From Corallium rubrum (Eukaryota; Cnidaria; Anthozoa; Scleralcyonacea; Coralliidae): 64,000 nucleotides of DNA. The position numbers and the translations under genes are program-made. The DNA lies in contig OZ036004.1 of assembly GCA_964035015.1 (NCBI GenBank), forward strand, positions 5,684,280 through 5,748,279. Direction: 5' to 3'. Shown here piece after piece: positions 46,701-60,004 of this stretch; position 1 is the stretch's first letter; each line of letters begins with the position of its first letter. A model generated the notes under the pieces. The model did not search any database. It saw only the letters and a program-made list of their open reading frames with translations, and had not been told where the DNA came from.

Positions 46701-49700
46701 TTGACCTTATTTGGGCTGCCACGCCCTCATTTTTAGGTCCCATGGGACCAAACCTCGATTTTCGGGTAGAGCGCCTCGCGGGCTTTCCAAAAATGTGTGT
46801 TTCGGCGCCTGCGGACTAAACCGTGTTTTTGACCTTATTTGGGCTGCCACGCCCTCATTTTTAGGTCCCATGGGACCAAACCTCGATTTTCGGGTAGAGC
46901 GCCTCGCGGGCTTTCCAAAAATGTGTGTTTGGGGCCTGGGACTAAACCGTGTTTTTGACCTTATTTGGGCTGCCACGCCCTCATTTTTAGGTCCCATGGG
47001 ACCAAACCTCGATTTTCGGGTAGAGCGCCTCGCGGGCTTTCCAAAAATGTGTGTTTCGGGGCCTGCGGACTAAACCGTGTTTTTGACCTTATTTGGGCTG
47101 CCACGCCCTCATTTTTAGGTCCCATGGGACCAAACCTCGATTTTCGGGTAGAGCGCCTCGCGGGCTTTCCAAAAATGTGTGTTTCGGGGCCTGCGGACTA
47201 AACCGTGTTTTTGACCTTATTTGGGCTGCCACGCCCTCATTTTTAGGTCCCATGGGACCAAACCTCGATTTTCGGGTAGAGCGCCTCGCGGGCTTTCCAA
47301 AAATGTGTGTTTCGGGGCCTGCGGACTAAACCGTGTTTTTGACCTTATTTGGGCTGCCACGCCCTCATTTTTAGGTCCCATGGGACCAAACCTCGATTTT
47401 CGGGTAGAGCGCCTCGCGGGCTTTCCAAAAATGTGTGTTTCCGGGCCTGCGGACTAAACCGTGTTTTTGACCTTATTTGGGCTGCCACGCCCTCATTTTT
47501 AGGTCCCATGGGACCAAACCTCGATTTTCGGGTAGAGCGCCTCGCGGGCTTTCCAAAAATGTGTGTTTCCGGGCCTGCGGACTAAACCGTGTTTTTGACC
47601 TTATTTGGGCTGCCACGCCCTCATTTTTAGGTCCCATGGGACCAAACCTCGATTTTCGGGTAGAGCGCCTCGCGGGCTTTCCAAAAATGTGTGTTTCCGG
47701 GCCTGCGGACTAAACCGTGTTTTTGACCTTATTTGGGCTGCCACGCCCTCATTTTTAGGTCCCATGGGACCAAACCTCGATTTTCGGGTAGAGCGCCTCG
47801 CGGGCTTTCCAAAAATGTGTGTTTCGGGGCCTGCGGACTAAACCGTGTTTTTGACCTTATTTGGGCTGCCACGCCCTCATTTTTAGGTCCCATGGGACCA
47901 AACCTCGATTTTCGGGTAGAGCGCCTCGCGGGCTTTCCAAAAATGTGTGTTTCGGGGCCTGCGGACTAAACCGTGTTTTTGACCTTATTTGGGCTGCCAC
48001 GCCCTCATTTTTAGGTCCCATGGGACCAAACCTCGATTTTCGGGTAGAGCGCCTCGCGGGCTTTCCAAAAATGTGTGTTTCGGGGCCTGCGGACTAAACC
48101 GTGTTTTTGACCTTATTTGGGCTGCCACGCCCTCATTTTTAGGTCCCATGGGACCAAACCTCGATTTTCGGGTAGAGCGCCTCGCGGGCTTTCCAAAAAT
48201 GTGTGTTTCGGGGCCTGCGGACTAAACCGTGTTTTTGACCTTATTTGGGCTGCCACGCCCTCATTTTTAGGTCCCATGGGACCAAACCTCGATTTTCGGG
48301 TAGAGCGCCTCGCGGGCTTTCCAAAAATGTGTGTTTCGGGGCCTGGGGACTAAACCGTGTTTTTGACCTTATTTGGGCTGCCACGCCCTCATTTTTAGGT
48401 CCCATGGGACCAAACCTCGATTTTCGGGTAGAGCGCCTCGCGGGCTTTCCAAAAATGTGTGTTTCGGGGCCTGCGGACTAAACCGTGTTTTTGACCTTAT
48501 TTGGGCTGCCACGCCCTCATTTTTAGGTCCCATGGGACCAAACCTCGATTTTCGGGTAGAGCGCCTCGCGGGCTTTCCAAAAATGTGTGTTTCGGGGCCT
48601 GCGGACTAAACCGTGTTTTTGACCTTATTTGGGCTGCCACGCCCTCATTTTTAGGTCCCATGGGACCAAACCTCGATTTTCGGGTAGAGCGCCTCGCGGG
48701 CTTTCCAAAAATGTGTGTTTCGGGGCCTGCGGACTAAACCGTGTTTTTGACCTTATTTGGGCTGCCACGCCCTCATTTTTAGGTCCCATGGGACCAAACC
48801 TCGATTTTCGGGTAGAGCGCCTCGCGGGCTTTCCAAAAATGTGTGTTTCGGGGCCTGCGGACTAAACCGTGTTTTTGACCTTATTTGGGCTGCCACGCCC
48901 TCATTTTTAGGTCCCATGGGACCAAACCTCGATTTTCGGGTAGAGCGCCTCGCGGGCTTTCCAAAAATGTGTGTTTCGGGGCCTGCGGACTAAACCGTGT
49001 TTTTGACCTTATTTGGGCTGCCACGCCCTCATTTTTAGGTCCCATGGGACCAAACCTCGATTTTCGGGTAGAGCGCCTCGCGGGCTTTCCAAAAATGTGT
49101 GTTTCGGGGCCTGCGGACTAAACCGTGTTTTTGACCTTATTTGGGCTGCCACGCCCTCATTTTTAGGTCCCATGGGACCAAACCTCGATTTTCGGGTAGA
49201 GCGCCTCGCGGGCTTTCCAAAAATGTGTGTTTCGGGGCCTGGGGACTAAACCGTGTTTTTGACCTTATTTGGGCTGCCACGCCCTCATTTTTAGGTCCCA
49301 TGGGACCAAACCTCGATTTTCGGGTAGAGCGCCTCGCGGGCTTTCCAAAAATGTGTGTTTCGGGGCCTGGGGACTAAACCGTGTTTTTGACCTTATTTGG
49401 GCTGCCACGCCCTCATTTTTAGGTCCCATGGGACCAAACCTCGATTTTCGGGTAGAGCGCCTCGCGGGCTTTCCAAAAATGTGTGTTTCGGGGCCTGGGG
49501 ACTAAACCGTGTTTTTGACCTTATTTGGGCTGCCACGCCCTCATTTTTAGGTCCCATGGGACCAAACCTCGATTTTCGGGTAGAGCGCCTCGCGGGCTTT
49601 CCAAAAATGTGTGTTTCGGGGCCTGCGGACTAAACCGTGTTTTTGACCTTATTTGGGCTGCCACGCCCTCATTTTTAGGTCCCATGGGACCAAACCTCGA

Positions 49701-52700
49701 TTTTCGGGTAGAGCGCCTCGCGGGCTTTCCAAAAATGTGTGTTTCGGGGCCTGGGGACTAAACCGTGTTTTTGACCTTATTTGGGCTGCCACGCCCTCAT
49801 TTTTAGGTCCCATGGGACCAAACCTCGATTTTCGGGTAGAGCGCCTCGCGGGCTTTCCAAAAATGTGTGTTTCGGGGCCTGCGGACTAAACCGTGTTTTT
49901 GACCTTATTTGGGCTGCCACGCCCTCATTTTTAGGTCCCATGGGACCAAACCTCGATTTTCGGGTAGAGCGCCTCGCGGGCTTTCCAAAAATGTGTGTTT
50001 CGGGGCCTGCGGACTAAACCGTGTTTTTGACCTTATTTGGGCTGCCACGCCCTCATTTTTAGGTCCCATGGGACCAAACCTCGATTTTCGGGTAGAGCGC
50101 CTCGCGGGCTTTCCAAAAATGTGTGTTTCGGGGCCTGGGGACTAAACCGTGTTTTTGACCTTATTTGGGCTGCCACGCCCTCATTTTTAGGTCCCATGGG
50201 ACCAAACCTCGAAATTTTCGGGTAGAGCGCCTCGCGGGCTTTCCAAAAATGTGTGTTTCGGGGCCTGCGGACTAAACCGTGTTTTTGACCTTATTTGGGC
50301 TGCCACGCCCTCATTTTTAGGTCCCATGGGACCAAACCTCGAAATTTTCGGGTAGAGCGCCTCGCGGGCTTTCCAAAAATGTGTGTTTCGCGGCCTGCGG
50401 ACTAAACCGTGTTTTTGACCTTATTTGGGCTGCCACGCCCTCATTTTTAGGTCCCATGGGACCAAACCTCGATTTTCGGGTAGAGCGCCTCGCGGGCTTT
50501 CCAAAAATGTGTGTTTCGGGGCCTGCGGACTAAACCGTGTTTTTGACCTTATTTGGGCTGCCACGCCCTCATTTTTAGGTCCCATGGGACCAAACCTCGA
50601 TTTTCGGGTAGAGCGCCTCGCGGGCTTTCCAAAAATGTGTGTTTCGGGGCCTGCGGACTAAACCGTGTTTTTGACCTTATTTGGGCTGCCACGCCCTCAT
50701 TTTTAGGTCCCATGGGACCAAACCTCGATTTTCGGGTAGAGCGCCTCGCGGGCTTTCCAAAAATGTGTGTTTCGCGGCCTGCGGACTAAACCGTGTTTTT
50801 GACCTTATTTGGGCTGCCACGCCCTCATTTTTAGGTCCCATGGGACCAAACCTCGATTTTCGGGTAGAGCGCCTCGCGGGCTTTCCAAAAATGTGTGTTT
50901 CGGGGCCTGGGACTAAACCGTGTTTTTGACCTTATTTGGGCTGCCACGCCCTCATTTTTAGGTCCCATGGGACCAAACCTCGATTTTCGGGTAGAGCGCC
51001 TCGCGGGCTTTCCAAAAATGTGTGTTTCGGGGCCTGCGGACTAAACCGTGTTTTTGACCTTATTTGGGCTGCCACGCCCTCATTTTTAGGTCCCATGGGA
51101 CCAAACCTCGATTTTCGGGTAGAGCGCCTCGCGGGCTTTCCAAAAATGTGTGTTTCGGGGCCTGCGGACTAAACCGTGTTTTTGACCTTATTTGGGCTGC
51201 CACGCCCTCATTTTTAGGTCCCATGGGACCAAACCTCGATTTTCGGGTAGAGCGCCTCGCGGGCTTTCCAAAAATGTGTGTTTCGGGGCCTGCGGACTAA
51301 ACCGTGTTTTTGACCTTATTTGGGCTGCCACGCCCTCATTTTTAGGTCCCATGGGACCAAACCTCGATTTTCGGGTAGAGCGCCTCGCGGGCTTTCCAAA
51401 AATGTGTGTTTCGGGGCCTGCGGACTAAACCGTGTTTTTGACCTTATTTGGGCTGCCACGCCCTCATTTTTAGGTCCCATGGGACCAAACCTCGATTTTC
51501 GGGTAGAGCGCCTCGCGGGCTTTCCAAAAATGTGTGTTTCGCGGCCTGCGGACTAAACCGTGTTTTTGACCTTATTTGGGCTGCCACGCCCTCATTTTTA
51601 GGTCCCATGGGACCAAACCTCGATTTTCGGGTAGAGCGCCTCGCGGGCTTTCCAAAAATGTGTGTTTCGGGGCCTGCGGACTAAACCGTGTTTTTGACCT
51701 TATTTGGGCTGCCACGCCCTCATTTTTAGGTCCCATGGGACCAAACCTCGATTTTCGGGTAGAGCGCCTCGCGGGCTTTCCAAAAATGTGTGTTTCGGGG
51801 CCTGCGGACTAAACCGTGTTTTTGACCTTATTTGGGCTGCCACGCCCTCATTTTTAGGTCCCATGGGACCAAACCTCGATTTTCGGGTAGAGCGCCTCGC
51901 GGGCTTTCCAAAAATGTGTGTTTCGGGGCCTGCGGACTAAACCGTGTTTTTGACCTTATTTGGGCTGCCACGCCCTCATTTTTAGGTCCCATGGGACCAA
52001 ACCTCGATTTTCGGGTAGAGCGCCTCGCGGGCTTTCCAAAAATGTGTGTTTCGGGGCCTGGGACTAAACCGTGTTTTTGACCTTATTTGGGCTGCCACGC
52101 CCTCATTTTTAGGTCCCATGGGACCAAACCTCGAAATTTTCGGGTAGAGCGCCTCGCGGGCTTTCCAAAAATGTGTGTTTCGGGGCCTGCGGACTAAACC
52201 GTGTTTTTGACCTTATTTGGGCTGCCACGCCCTCATTTTTAGGTCCCATGGGACCAAACCTCGATTTTCGGGTAGAGCGCCTCGCGGGCTTTCCAAAAAT
52301 GTGTGTTTCGGGGCCTGCGGACTAAACCGTGTTTTTGACCTTATTTGGGCTGCCACGCCCTCATTTTTAGGTCCCATGGGACCAAACCTCGATTTTCGGG
52401 TAGAGCGCCTCGCGGGCTTTCCAAAAATGTGTGTTTCGGGGCCTGCGGACTAAACCGTGTTTTTGACCTTATTTGGGCTGCCACGCCCTCATTTTTAGGT
52501 CCCATGGGACCAAACCTCGATTTTCGGGTAGAGCGCCTCGCGGGCTTTCCAAAAATGTGTGTTTCGGGGCCTGCGGACTAAACCGTGTTTTTGACCTTAT
52601 TTGGGCTGCCACGCCCTCATTTTTAGGTCCCATGGGACCAAACCTCGATTTTCGGGTAGAGCGCCTCGCGGGCTTTCCAAAAATGTGTGTTTCGGGGCCT

Positions 52701-54354
52701 GCGGACTAAACCGTGTTTTTGACCTTATTTGGGCTGCCACGCCCTCATTTTTAGGTCCCATGGGACCAAACCTCGATTTTCGGGTAGAGCGCCTCGCGGG
52801 CTTTCCAAAAATGTGTGTTTCGGGGCCTGCGGACTAAACCGTGTTTTTGACCTTATTTGGGCTGCCACGCCCTCATTTTTAGGTCCCATGGGACCAAACC
52901 TCGATTTTCGGGTAGAGCGCCTCGCGGGCTTTCCAAAAATGTGTGTTTCGGGGCCTGCGGACTAAACCGTGTTTTTGACCTTATTTGGGCTGCCACGCCC
53001 TCATTTTTAGGTCCCATGGGACCAAACCTCGATTTTCGGGTAGAGCGCCTCGCGGGCTTTCCAAAAATGTGTGTTTCGGGGCCTGCGGACTAAACCGTGT
53101 TTTTGACCTTATTTGGGCTGCCACGCCCTCATTTTTAGGTCCCATGGGACCAAACCTCGATTTTCGGGTAGAGCGCCTCGCGGGCTTTCCAAAAATGTGT
53201 GTTTCGGGGCCTGCGGACTAAACCGTGTTTTTGACCTTATTTGGGCTGCCACGCCCTCATTTTTAGGTCCCATGGGACCAAACCTCGATTTTCGGGTAGA
53301 GCGCCTCGCGGGCTTTCCAAAAATGTGTGTTTCGGGGCCTGGGGACTAAACCGTGTTTTTGACCTTATTTGGGCTGCCACGCCCTCATTTTTAGGTCCCA
53401 TGGGACCAAACCTCGAAATTTTCGGGTAGAGCGCCTCGCGGGCTTTCCAAAAATGTGTGTTTCGGGGCCTGGGACTAAACCGTGTTTTTGACCTTATTTG
53501 GGCTGCCACGCCCTCATTTTTAGGTCCCATGGGACCAAACCTCGAAATTTTCGGGTAGAGCGCCTCGCGGGCTTTCCAAAAATGTGTGTTTCGGGGCCTG
53601 CGGACTAAACCGTGTTTTTGACCTTATTTGGGCTGCCACGCCCTCATTTTTAGGTCCCATGGGACCAAACCTCGATTTTCGGGTAGAGCGCCTCGCGGGC
53701 TTTCCAAAAATGTGTGTTTCGGGGCCTGCGGACTAAACCGTGTTTTTGACCTTATTTGGGCTGCCACGCCCTCATTTTTAGGTCCCATGGGACCAAACCT
53801 CGAAATTTTCGGGTAGAGCGCCTCGCGGGCTTTCCAAAAATGTGTGTTTCGGGGCCTGCGGACTAAACCGTGTTTTTGACCTTATTTGGGCTGCCACGCC
53901 CTCATTTTTAGGTCCCATGGGACCAAACCTCGATTTTCGGGTAGAGCGCCTCGCGGGCTTTCCAAAAATGTGTGTTTCGGGGCCTGCGGACTAAACCGTG
54001 TTTTTGACCTTATTTGGGCTGCCACGCCCTCATTTTTAGGTCCCATGGGACCAAACCTCGATTTTCGGGTAGAGCGCCTCGCGGGCTTTCCAAAAATGTG
54101 TGTTTCGGGGCCTGCGGACTAAACCGTGTTTTTGACCTTATTTGGGCTGCCACGCCCTCATTTTTAGGTCCCATGGGACCAAACCTCGATTTTCGGGTAG
54201 AGCGCCTCGCGGGCTTTCCAAAAATGTGTGTTTCGGGGCCTGCGGACTAAACCGTGTTTTTGACCTTATTTGGGCTGCCACGCCCTCATTTTTAGGTCCC
54301 ATGGGACCAAACCTCGATTTTCGGGTAGAGCGCCTCGCGGGCTTTCCAAAAATG

Positions 54355-54480
54355 TGTGTTTCCGCGCCTGCGGACTGAACCGTGTTTTTGACTTTATTTG
54401 GGCTGCCACGCCCTCATTTTTAGGTCCCATGGGACCAAATCTCGATTTTCGGGTAGAGCGCCTCGCGGGCTTTCCAAAAA
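54355..54480 (+). repeat. Isolated core-type satellite unit in outer zone
   Basis: A single unit has the core signature (CCGCGCC, GACTGAACC, GACTTTATT and then AAATCTC), although all its neighbours are of outer type. A similar but partial case occurs at about 45780-45865. This suggests gene conversion or long-range exchange within the array. Confidence 0.85.
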
Positions 54481-57342
54481 TGTGTGTTTCGGGGCCTGCG
54501 GACTAAACCGTGTTTTTGACCTTATTTGGGCTGCCACGCCCTCATTTTTAGGTCCCATGGGACCAAACCTCGATTTTCGGGTAGAGCGCCTCGCGGGCTT
54601 TCCAAAAATGTGTGTTTCGGGGCCTGCGGACTAAACCGTGTTTTTGACCTTATTTGGGCTGCCACGCCCTCATTTTTAGGTCCCATGGGACCAAACCTCG
54701 ATTTTCGGGTAGAGCGCCTCGCGGGCTTTCCAAAAATGTGTGTTTCGGGGCCTGCGGACTAAACCGTGTTTTTGACCTTATTTGGGCTGCCACGCCCTCA
54801 TTTTTAGGTCCCATGGGACCAAACCTCGATTTTCGGGTAGAGCGCCTCGCGGGCTTTCCAAAAATGTGTGTTTCGCGGCCTGCGGACTAAACCGTGTTTT
54901 TGACCTTATTTGGGCTGCCACGCCCTCATTTTTAGGTCCCATGGGACCAAACCTCGATTTTCGGGTAGAGCGCCTCGCGGGCTTTCCAAAAATGTGTGTT
55001 TCGGGGCCTGCGGACTAAACCGTGTTTTTGACCTTATTTGGGCTGCCACGCCCTCATTTTTAGGTCCCATGGGACCAAACCTCGATTTTCGGGTAGAGCG
55101 CCTCGCGGGCTTTCCAAAAATGTGTGTTTCGGGGCCTGGGGACTAAACCGTGTTTTTGACCTTATTTGGGCTGCCACGCCCTCATTTTTAGGTCCCATGG
55201 GACCAAACCTCGATTTTCGGGTAGAGCGCCTCGCGGGCTTTCCAAAAATGTGTGTTTCGGGGCCTGCGGACTAAACCGTGTTTTTGACCTTATTTGGGCT
55301 GCCACGCCCTCATTTTTAGGTCCCATGGGACCAAACCTCGATTTTCGGGTAGAGCGCCTCGCGGGCTTTCCAAAAATGTGTGTTTCGGGGCCTGCGGACT
55401 AAACCGTGTTTTTGACCTTATTTGGGCTGCCACGCCCTCATTTTTAGGTCCCATGGGACCAAACCTCGATTTTCGGGTAGAGCGCCTCGCGGGCTTTCCA
55501 AAAATGTGTGTTTCGGGGCCTGGGGACTAAACCGTGTTTTTGACCTTATTTGGGCTGCCACGCCCTCATTTTTAGGTCCCATGGGACCAAACCTCGATTT
55601 TCGGGTAGAGCGCCTCGCGGGCTTTCCAAAAATGTGTGTTTCGGGGCCTGCGGACTAAACCGTGTTTTTGACCTTATTTGGGCTGCCACGCCCTCATTTT
55701 TAGGTCCCATGGGACCAAACCTCGATTTTCGGGTAGAGCGCCTCGCGGGCTTTCCAAAAATGTGTGTTTCGGGGCCTGGGGACTAAACCGTGTTTTTGAC
55801 CTTATTTGGGCTGCCACGCCCTCATTTTTAGGTCCCATGGGACCAAACCTCGAATTTTCGGGTAGAGCGCCTCGCGGGCTTTCCAAAAATGTGTGTTTCG
55901 GGGCCTGGGGACTAAACCGTGTTTTTGACCTTATTTGGGCTGCCACGCCCTCATTTTTAGGTCCCATGGGACCAAACCTCGATTTTCGGGTAGAGCGCCT
56001 CGCGGGCTTTCCAAAAATGTGTGTTTCGGGGCCTGGGGACTAAACCGTGTTTTTGACCTTATTTGGGCTGCCACGCCCTCATTTTTAGGTCCCATGGGAC
56101 CAAACCTCGATTTTCGGGTAGAGCGCCTCGCGGGCTTTCCAAAAATGTGTGTTTCGGGGCCTGCGGACTAAACCGTGTTTTTGACCTTATTTGGGCTGCC
56201 ACGCCCTCATTTTTAGGTCCCATGGGACCAAACCTCGATTTTCGGGTAGAGCGCCTCGCGGGCTTTCCAAAAATGTGTGTTTCGGGGCCTGCGGACTAAA
56301 CCGTGTTTTTGACCTTATTTGGGCTGCCACGCCCTCATTTTTAGGTCCCATGGGACCAAACCTCGATTTTCGGGTAGAGCGCCTCGCGGGCTTTCCAAAA
56401 ATGTGTGTTTCGGGGCCTGGGGACTAAACCGTGTTTTTGACCTTATTTGGGCTGCCACGCCCTCATTTTTAGGTCCCATGGGACCAAACCTCGAAATTCG
56501 GGTAGAGCGCCTCGCGGGCTTTCCAAAAATGTGTGTTTCGGGGCCTGGGGACTAAACCGTGTTTTTGACCTTATTTGGGCTGCCACGCCCTCATTTTTAG
56601 GTCCCATGGGACCAAACCTCGATTTTCGGGTAGAGCGCCTCGCGGGCTTTCCAAAAATGTGTGTTTCGGGCCTGCGGACTAAACCGTGTTTTTGACCTTA
56701 TTTGGGCTGCCACGCCCTCATTTTTAGGTCCCATGGGACCAAACCTCGATTTTCGGGTAGAGCGCCTCGCGGGCTTTCCAAAAATGTGTGTTTCGGGGCC
56801 TGGGGACTAAACCGTGTTTTTGACCTTATTTGGGCTGCCACGCCCTCATTTTTAGGTCCCATGGGACCAAACCTCGATTTTCGGGTAGAGCGCCTCGCGG
56901 GCTTTCCAAAAATGTGTGTTTCGGGGCCTGGGGACTAAACCGTGTTTTTGACCTTATTTGGGCTGCCACGCCCTCATTTTTAGGTCCCATGGGACCAAAC
57001 CTCGATTTTCGGGTAGAGCCTCTCGCGGGCTTTCCAAAAATGTGTGTTTCGGGGCCTGGGGACTAAACTGTGTTTTTGACCTTATTTGGGCTGCCACGCC
57101 CTCATTTTTAGGTCCCATGGGACCAAACCTCGATTTTCGGGTAGAGCCTCTCGCGGGCTTTCCAAAAATGTGTGTTTCCGGGGCCTGCGGACTAAACCGT
57201 GTTTTTGACCTTATTTGGGCTGCCACGCCCTCATTTTTAGGTCCCATGGGACCAAACCTCGATTTTCGGGTAGAGCGCCTCGCGGGCTTTCCAAAAATGT
57301 GTGTTTCGGGGCCTGCGGACTAAACCGTGTTTTTGACCTTAT

Positions 57343-58118
57343 TTGGGCTGCCACGCCCTCATTTTTAGGTCCCATGGGACCAAACCTCGATTTTCGGGTA
57401 GAGCGCCTCGCGGGCTTTCCAAAAATGTGTGTTTCGGGGCCTGCGGACTAAACCGTGTTTTTGACCTTATTTGGGCTGCCACGCCCTCATTTTTAGGTCC
57501 CATGGGACCAAACCTCGAAATTTTCGGGTAGAGCGCCTCGCGGGCTTTCCAAAAATGTGTGTTTCGGGGCCTGGGGACTAAACCGTGTTTTTGACCTTAT
57601 TTGGGCTGCCACGCCCTCATTTTTAGGTCCCATGGGACCAAACCTCGAAATTTTCGGGTAGAGCGCCTCGCGGGCTTTCCAAAAATGTGTGTTTCGGGGC
57701 CTGCGGACTAAACCGTGTTTTTGACCTTATTTGGGCTGCCACGCCCTCATTTTTAGGTCCCATGGGACCAAACCTCGATTTTCGGGTAGAGCGCCTCGCG
57801 GGCTTTCCAAAAATGTGTGTTTCGGGGCCTGCGGACTAAACCGTGTTTTTGACCTTATTTGGGCTGCCACGCCCTCATTTTTAGGTCCCATGGGACCAAA
57901 CCTCGAAATTTTCGGGTAGAGCGCCTCGCGGGCTTTCCAAAAATGTGTGTTTCGGGGCCTGCGGACTAAACCGTGTTTTTGACCTTATTTGGGCTGCCAC
58001 GCCCTCATTTTTAGGTCCCATGGGACCAAACCTCGAAATTTTCGGGTAGAGCGCCTCGCGGGCTTTCCAAAAATGTGTGTTTCGGGGCCTGCGGACTAAA
58101 CCGTGTTTTTGACCTTAT
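57343..58118 (+). repeat. 388-bp higher-order repeat of three units
   Basis: Two consecutive blocks of 128+130+130 bp (57343-57730 and 57731-58118) share the placement of a 2-bp insertion variant (CGAAATTTTCGG). The same three-unit spacing appears once at 50037-50425 and nearly at 53241-53628. A larger copy is also visible: paired GAGCCTCTCG variants at 57016/57144 recur at 58177/58305, offset by 1161 bp, about nine units. Confidence 0.8.
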
Positions 58119-58882
58119 TTGGGCTGCCACGCCCTCATTTTTAGGTCCCATGGGACCAAACCTCGATTTTCGGGTAGAGCCTCTCGCGGGCTTTCCAAAA
58201 ATGTGTGTTTCGGGGCCTGGGGACTAAACTGTGTTTTTGACCTTATTTGGGCTGCCACGCCCTCATTTTTAGGTCCCATGGGACCAAACCTCGATTTTCG
58301 GGTAGAGCCTCTCGCGGGCTTTCCAAAAATGTGTGTTTCGGGGCCTGGGGACTAAACTGTGTTTTTGACCTTATTTGGGCTGCCACGCCCTCATTTTTAG
58401 GTCCCATGGGACCAAACCTCGATTTTCGGGTAGAGCGCCTCGCGGGCTTTCCAAAAATGTGTGTTTCGGGGCCTGCGGACTAAACCGTGTTTTTGACCTT
58501 ATTTGGGCTGCCACGCCCTCATTTTTAGGTCCCATGGGACCAAACCTCGATTTTCGGGTAGAGCGCCTCGCGGGCTTTCCAAAAATGTGTGTTTCGGGGC
58601 CTGCGGACTAAACCGTGTTTTTGACCTTATTTGGGCTGCCACGCCCTCATTTTTAGGTCCCATGGGACCAAACCTCGATTTTCGGGTAGAGCGCCTCGCG
58701 GGCTTTCCAAAAATGTGTGTTTCGGGGCCTGCGGACTAAACCGTGTTTTTGACCTTATTTGGGCTGCCACGCCCTCATTTTTAGGTCCCATGGGACCAAA
58801 CCTCGATTTTCGGGTAGAGCGCCTCGCGGGCTTTCCAAAAATGTGTGTTTCGCGGCCTGCGGACTAAACCGTGTTTCGTTAG

Positions 58883-59010
58883 GTCTACTCTACTCTACTC
58901 TACTCTACTCTACTCTACTCTACTCTACTCTACTCTACTCTACTCTACTCTGCTCGACTCGACTCGACTCGACTCGACTCGACTTGACTCGACTCGACTT
59001 GACTCGACTC
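58883..59010. repeat. CTACT / CTCGA pentanucleotide array, right
   Basis: About 13 CTACT units pass into about 12 CTCGA units (two with a TTGAC variant). It is the reverse-complement counterpart of the left array, but with more GTCGA-type units and without the internal flip. It joins the satellite at GTTAGGTCT, as the left array does. Confidence 0.95.
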
Positions 59011-59053
59011 TGTGAGACACCTATTTTTGGAAAGCGCGCGAGACGCTGAACCT
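59011..59053 (-). repeat. Diverged satellite-core piece in right arm
   Basis: GAGACACCTATTTTTGGAAA followed by GCGCGCGAGACGCTGAACC is the reverse complement of the left-arm piece and of the monomer core. As on the left, it is inverted relative to the adjacent satellite across the pentanucleotide array. Confidence 0.85.
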
Positions 59054-60004
59054 GTATATGCAATACAGATTTTAAATTACATTTTGTTTAAATTAAACCG
59101 TCATAGCTTATGCTGTCAACCTGCACAACGCTAATCATTAGGATTACAAGTTTTGGGCTGCCTGTGGTGCCGTCGATCTGAAAGTGACTCGTCTTAATTT
59201 ATACGGCTTTTGGCCGCGTTTGAAAGTGTCTTTTCAAACCGTTTCTGTGACATTAGTGAAGATTATTTTTATCTACGAATGTTACCGACAGTCCTCCGAT
59301 CATTTTGACAGTGACTTTGCTCAGGAAAAACACTTTAATATATACAGTATAAGTACTCTGCCGTAAAAATGGCATGAGCCGTAGCCCAGTTTTCAAAACC
59401 AGGGAAATTATACCTATCTAAAACCGGAAATCCAAAAGGGAAACCAAAATACAACCTAAGCGAGAGATTAGACATTCACACTTATGTTTCTAAGTTTTAA
59501 AAATTTCTTCTCTTCGACACTTATCGAGCTAGGGACAAGTTTATGTTTTACAACATGGCGGACGCTCCTAGTTTCCTGTCGTGACAGCCTCCCCAATTAG
59601 ATCTGTAAGTTCTTCTACAAGATCAAGAGATCGGTATCATCGGTCTTTATGATGTCCTCACCAGCTAGAACACGACAATGTGGAAACTCAGAAGTGCTCG
59701 CAAGCAGTTCCATGACAAGCATGAAACACATCGACTCGTTGCAAAACTCTCTCGCTAATCAACCGTTAGAGATCCGCCCGCGATGAAAAAAACATGTTGC
59801 GCCAAAATTGTAAACCAACTACTTCATGCAAGCCAATGCTATGGATTGAGGGAAATCATTCAAGCAGCGAGATATTTACTTCAAGAATAGAAGTTTTTAC
59901 AAGCTTACAGTAAGTATTTGAAGTTTGAATCGTTGTCAATTTTTAAATGTGATGTACTATAGACGTTGTTGGAATGATGATAAGTTTTTGAAAGCCACTC
60001 AATA

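Larger units (their letters stand above)
28605..58878 (+). repeat. 128-bp satellite array, right subfamily, about 236 units
   Basis: Units on the plus strand carry GGTCCCATGGGACCAAA, CTCGATTTTCGGGTAGAGCG, CTTTCCAAAAATGTGTGTTT, a variable GCC-TGCGGACT block, and GGCTGCCACGCCCTCATTTT. Zones are visible: a near-uniform core (about 28930-37480; CCGCGCC, GACTGAACC, GACTTTATT), a mixed zone (37480-43170), and an outer zone (43170-58878; CGGGGCC, GACTAAACC, GACCTTATT, AAACCTC). The first two or three units after the gap are again of outer type. Frames of 78 codons repeat every 128 bp and overlap; they are not genes. Confidence 0.97.

Noticed and set aside
28605..58878. 78-164-codon open frames on plus in the right array
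   Set aside because: Same cause. The longer ones occur only where a 1-2-bp indel joins two frames.
10108..58878. CENP-B box in the satellite, suggesting a centromere
   Set aside because: I looked for TTCGNNNNANNCGGG on both strands of both monomers and found no match; nothing else points to a centromere.
10108..58878. CRISPR-like array
   Set aside because: Units are contiguous 128-bp repeats with no unique spacers, in clearly eukaryotic DNA.
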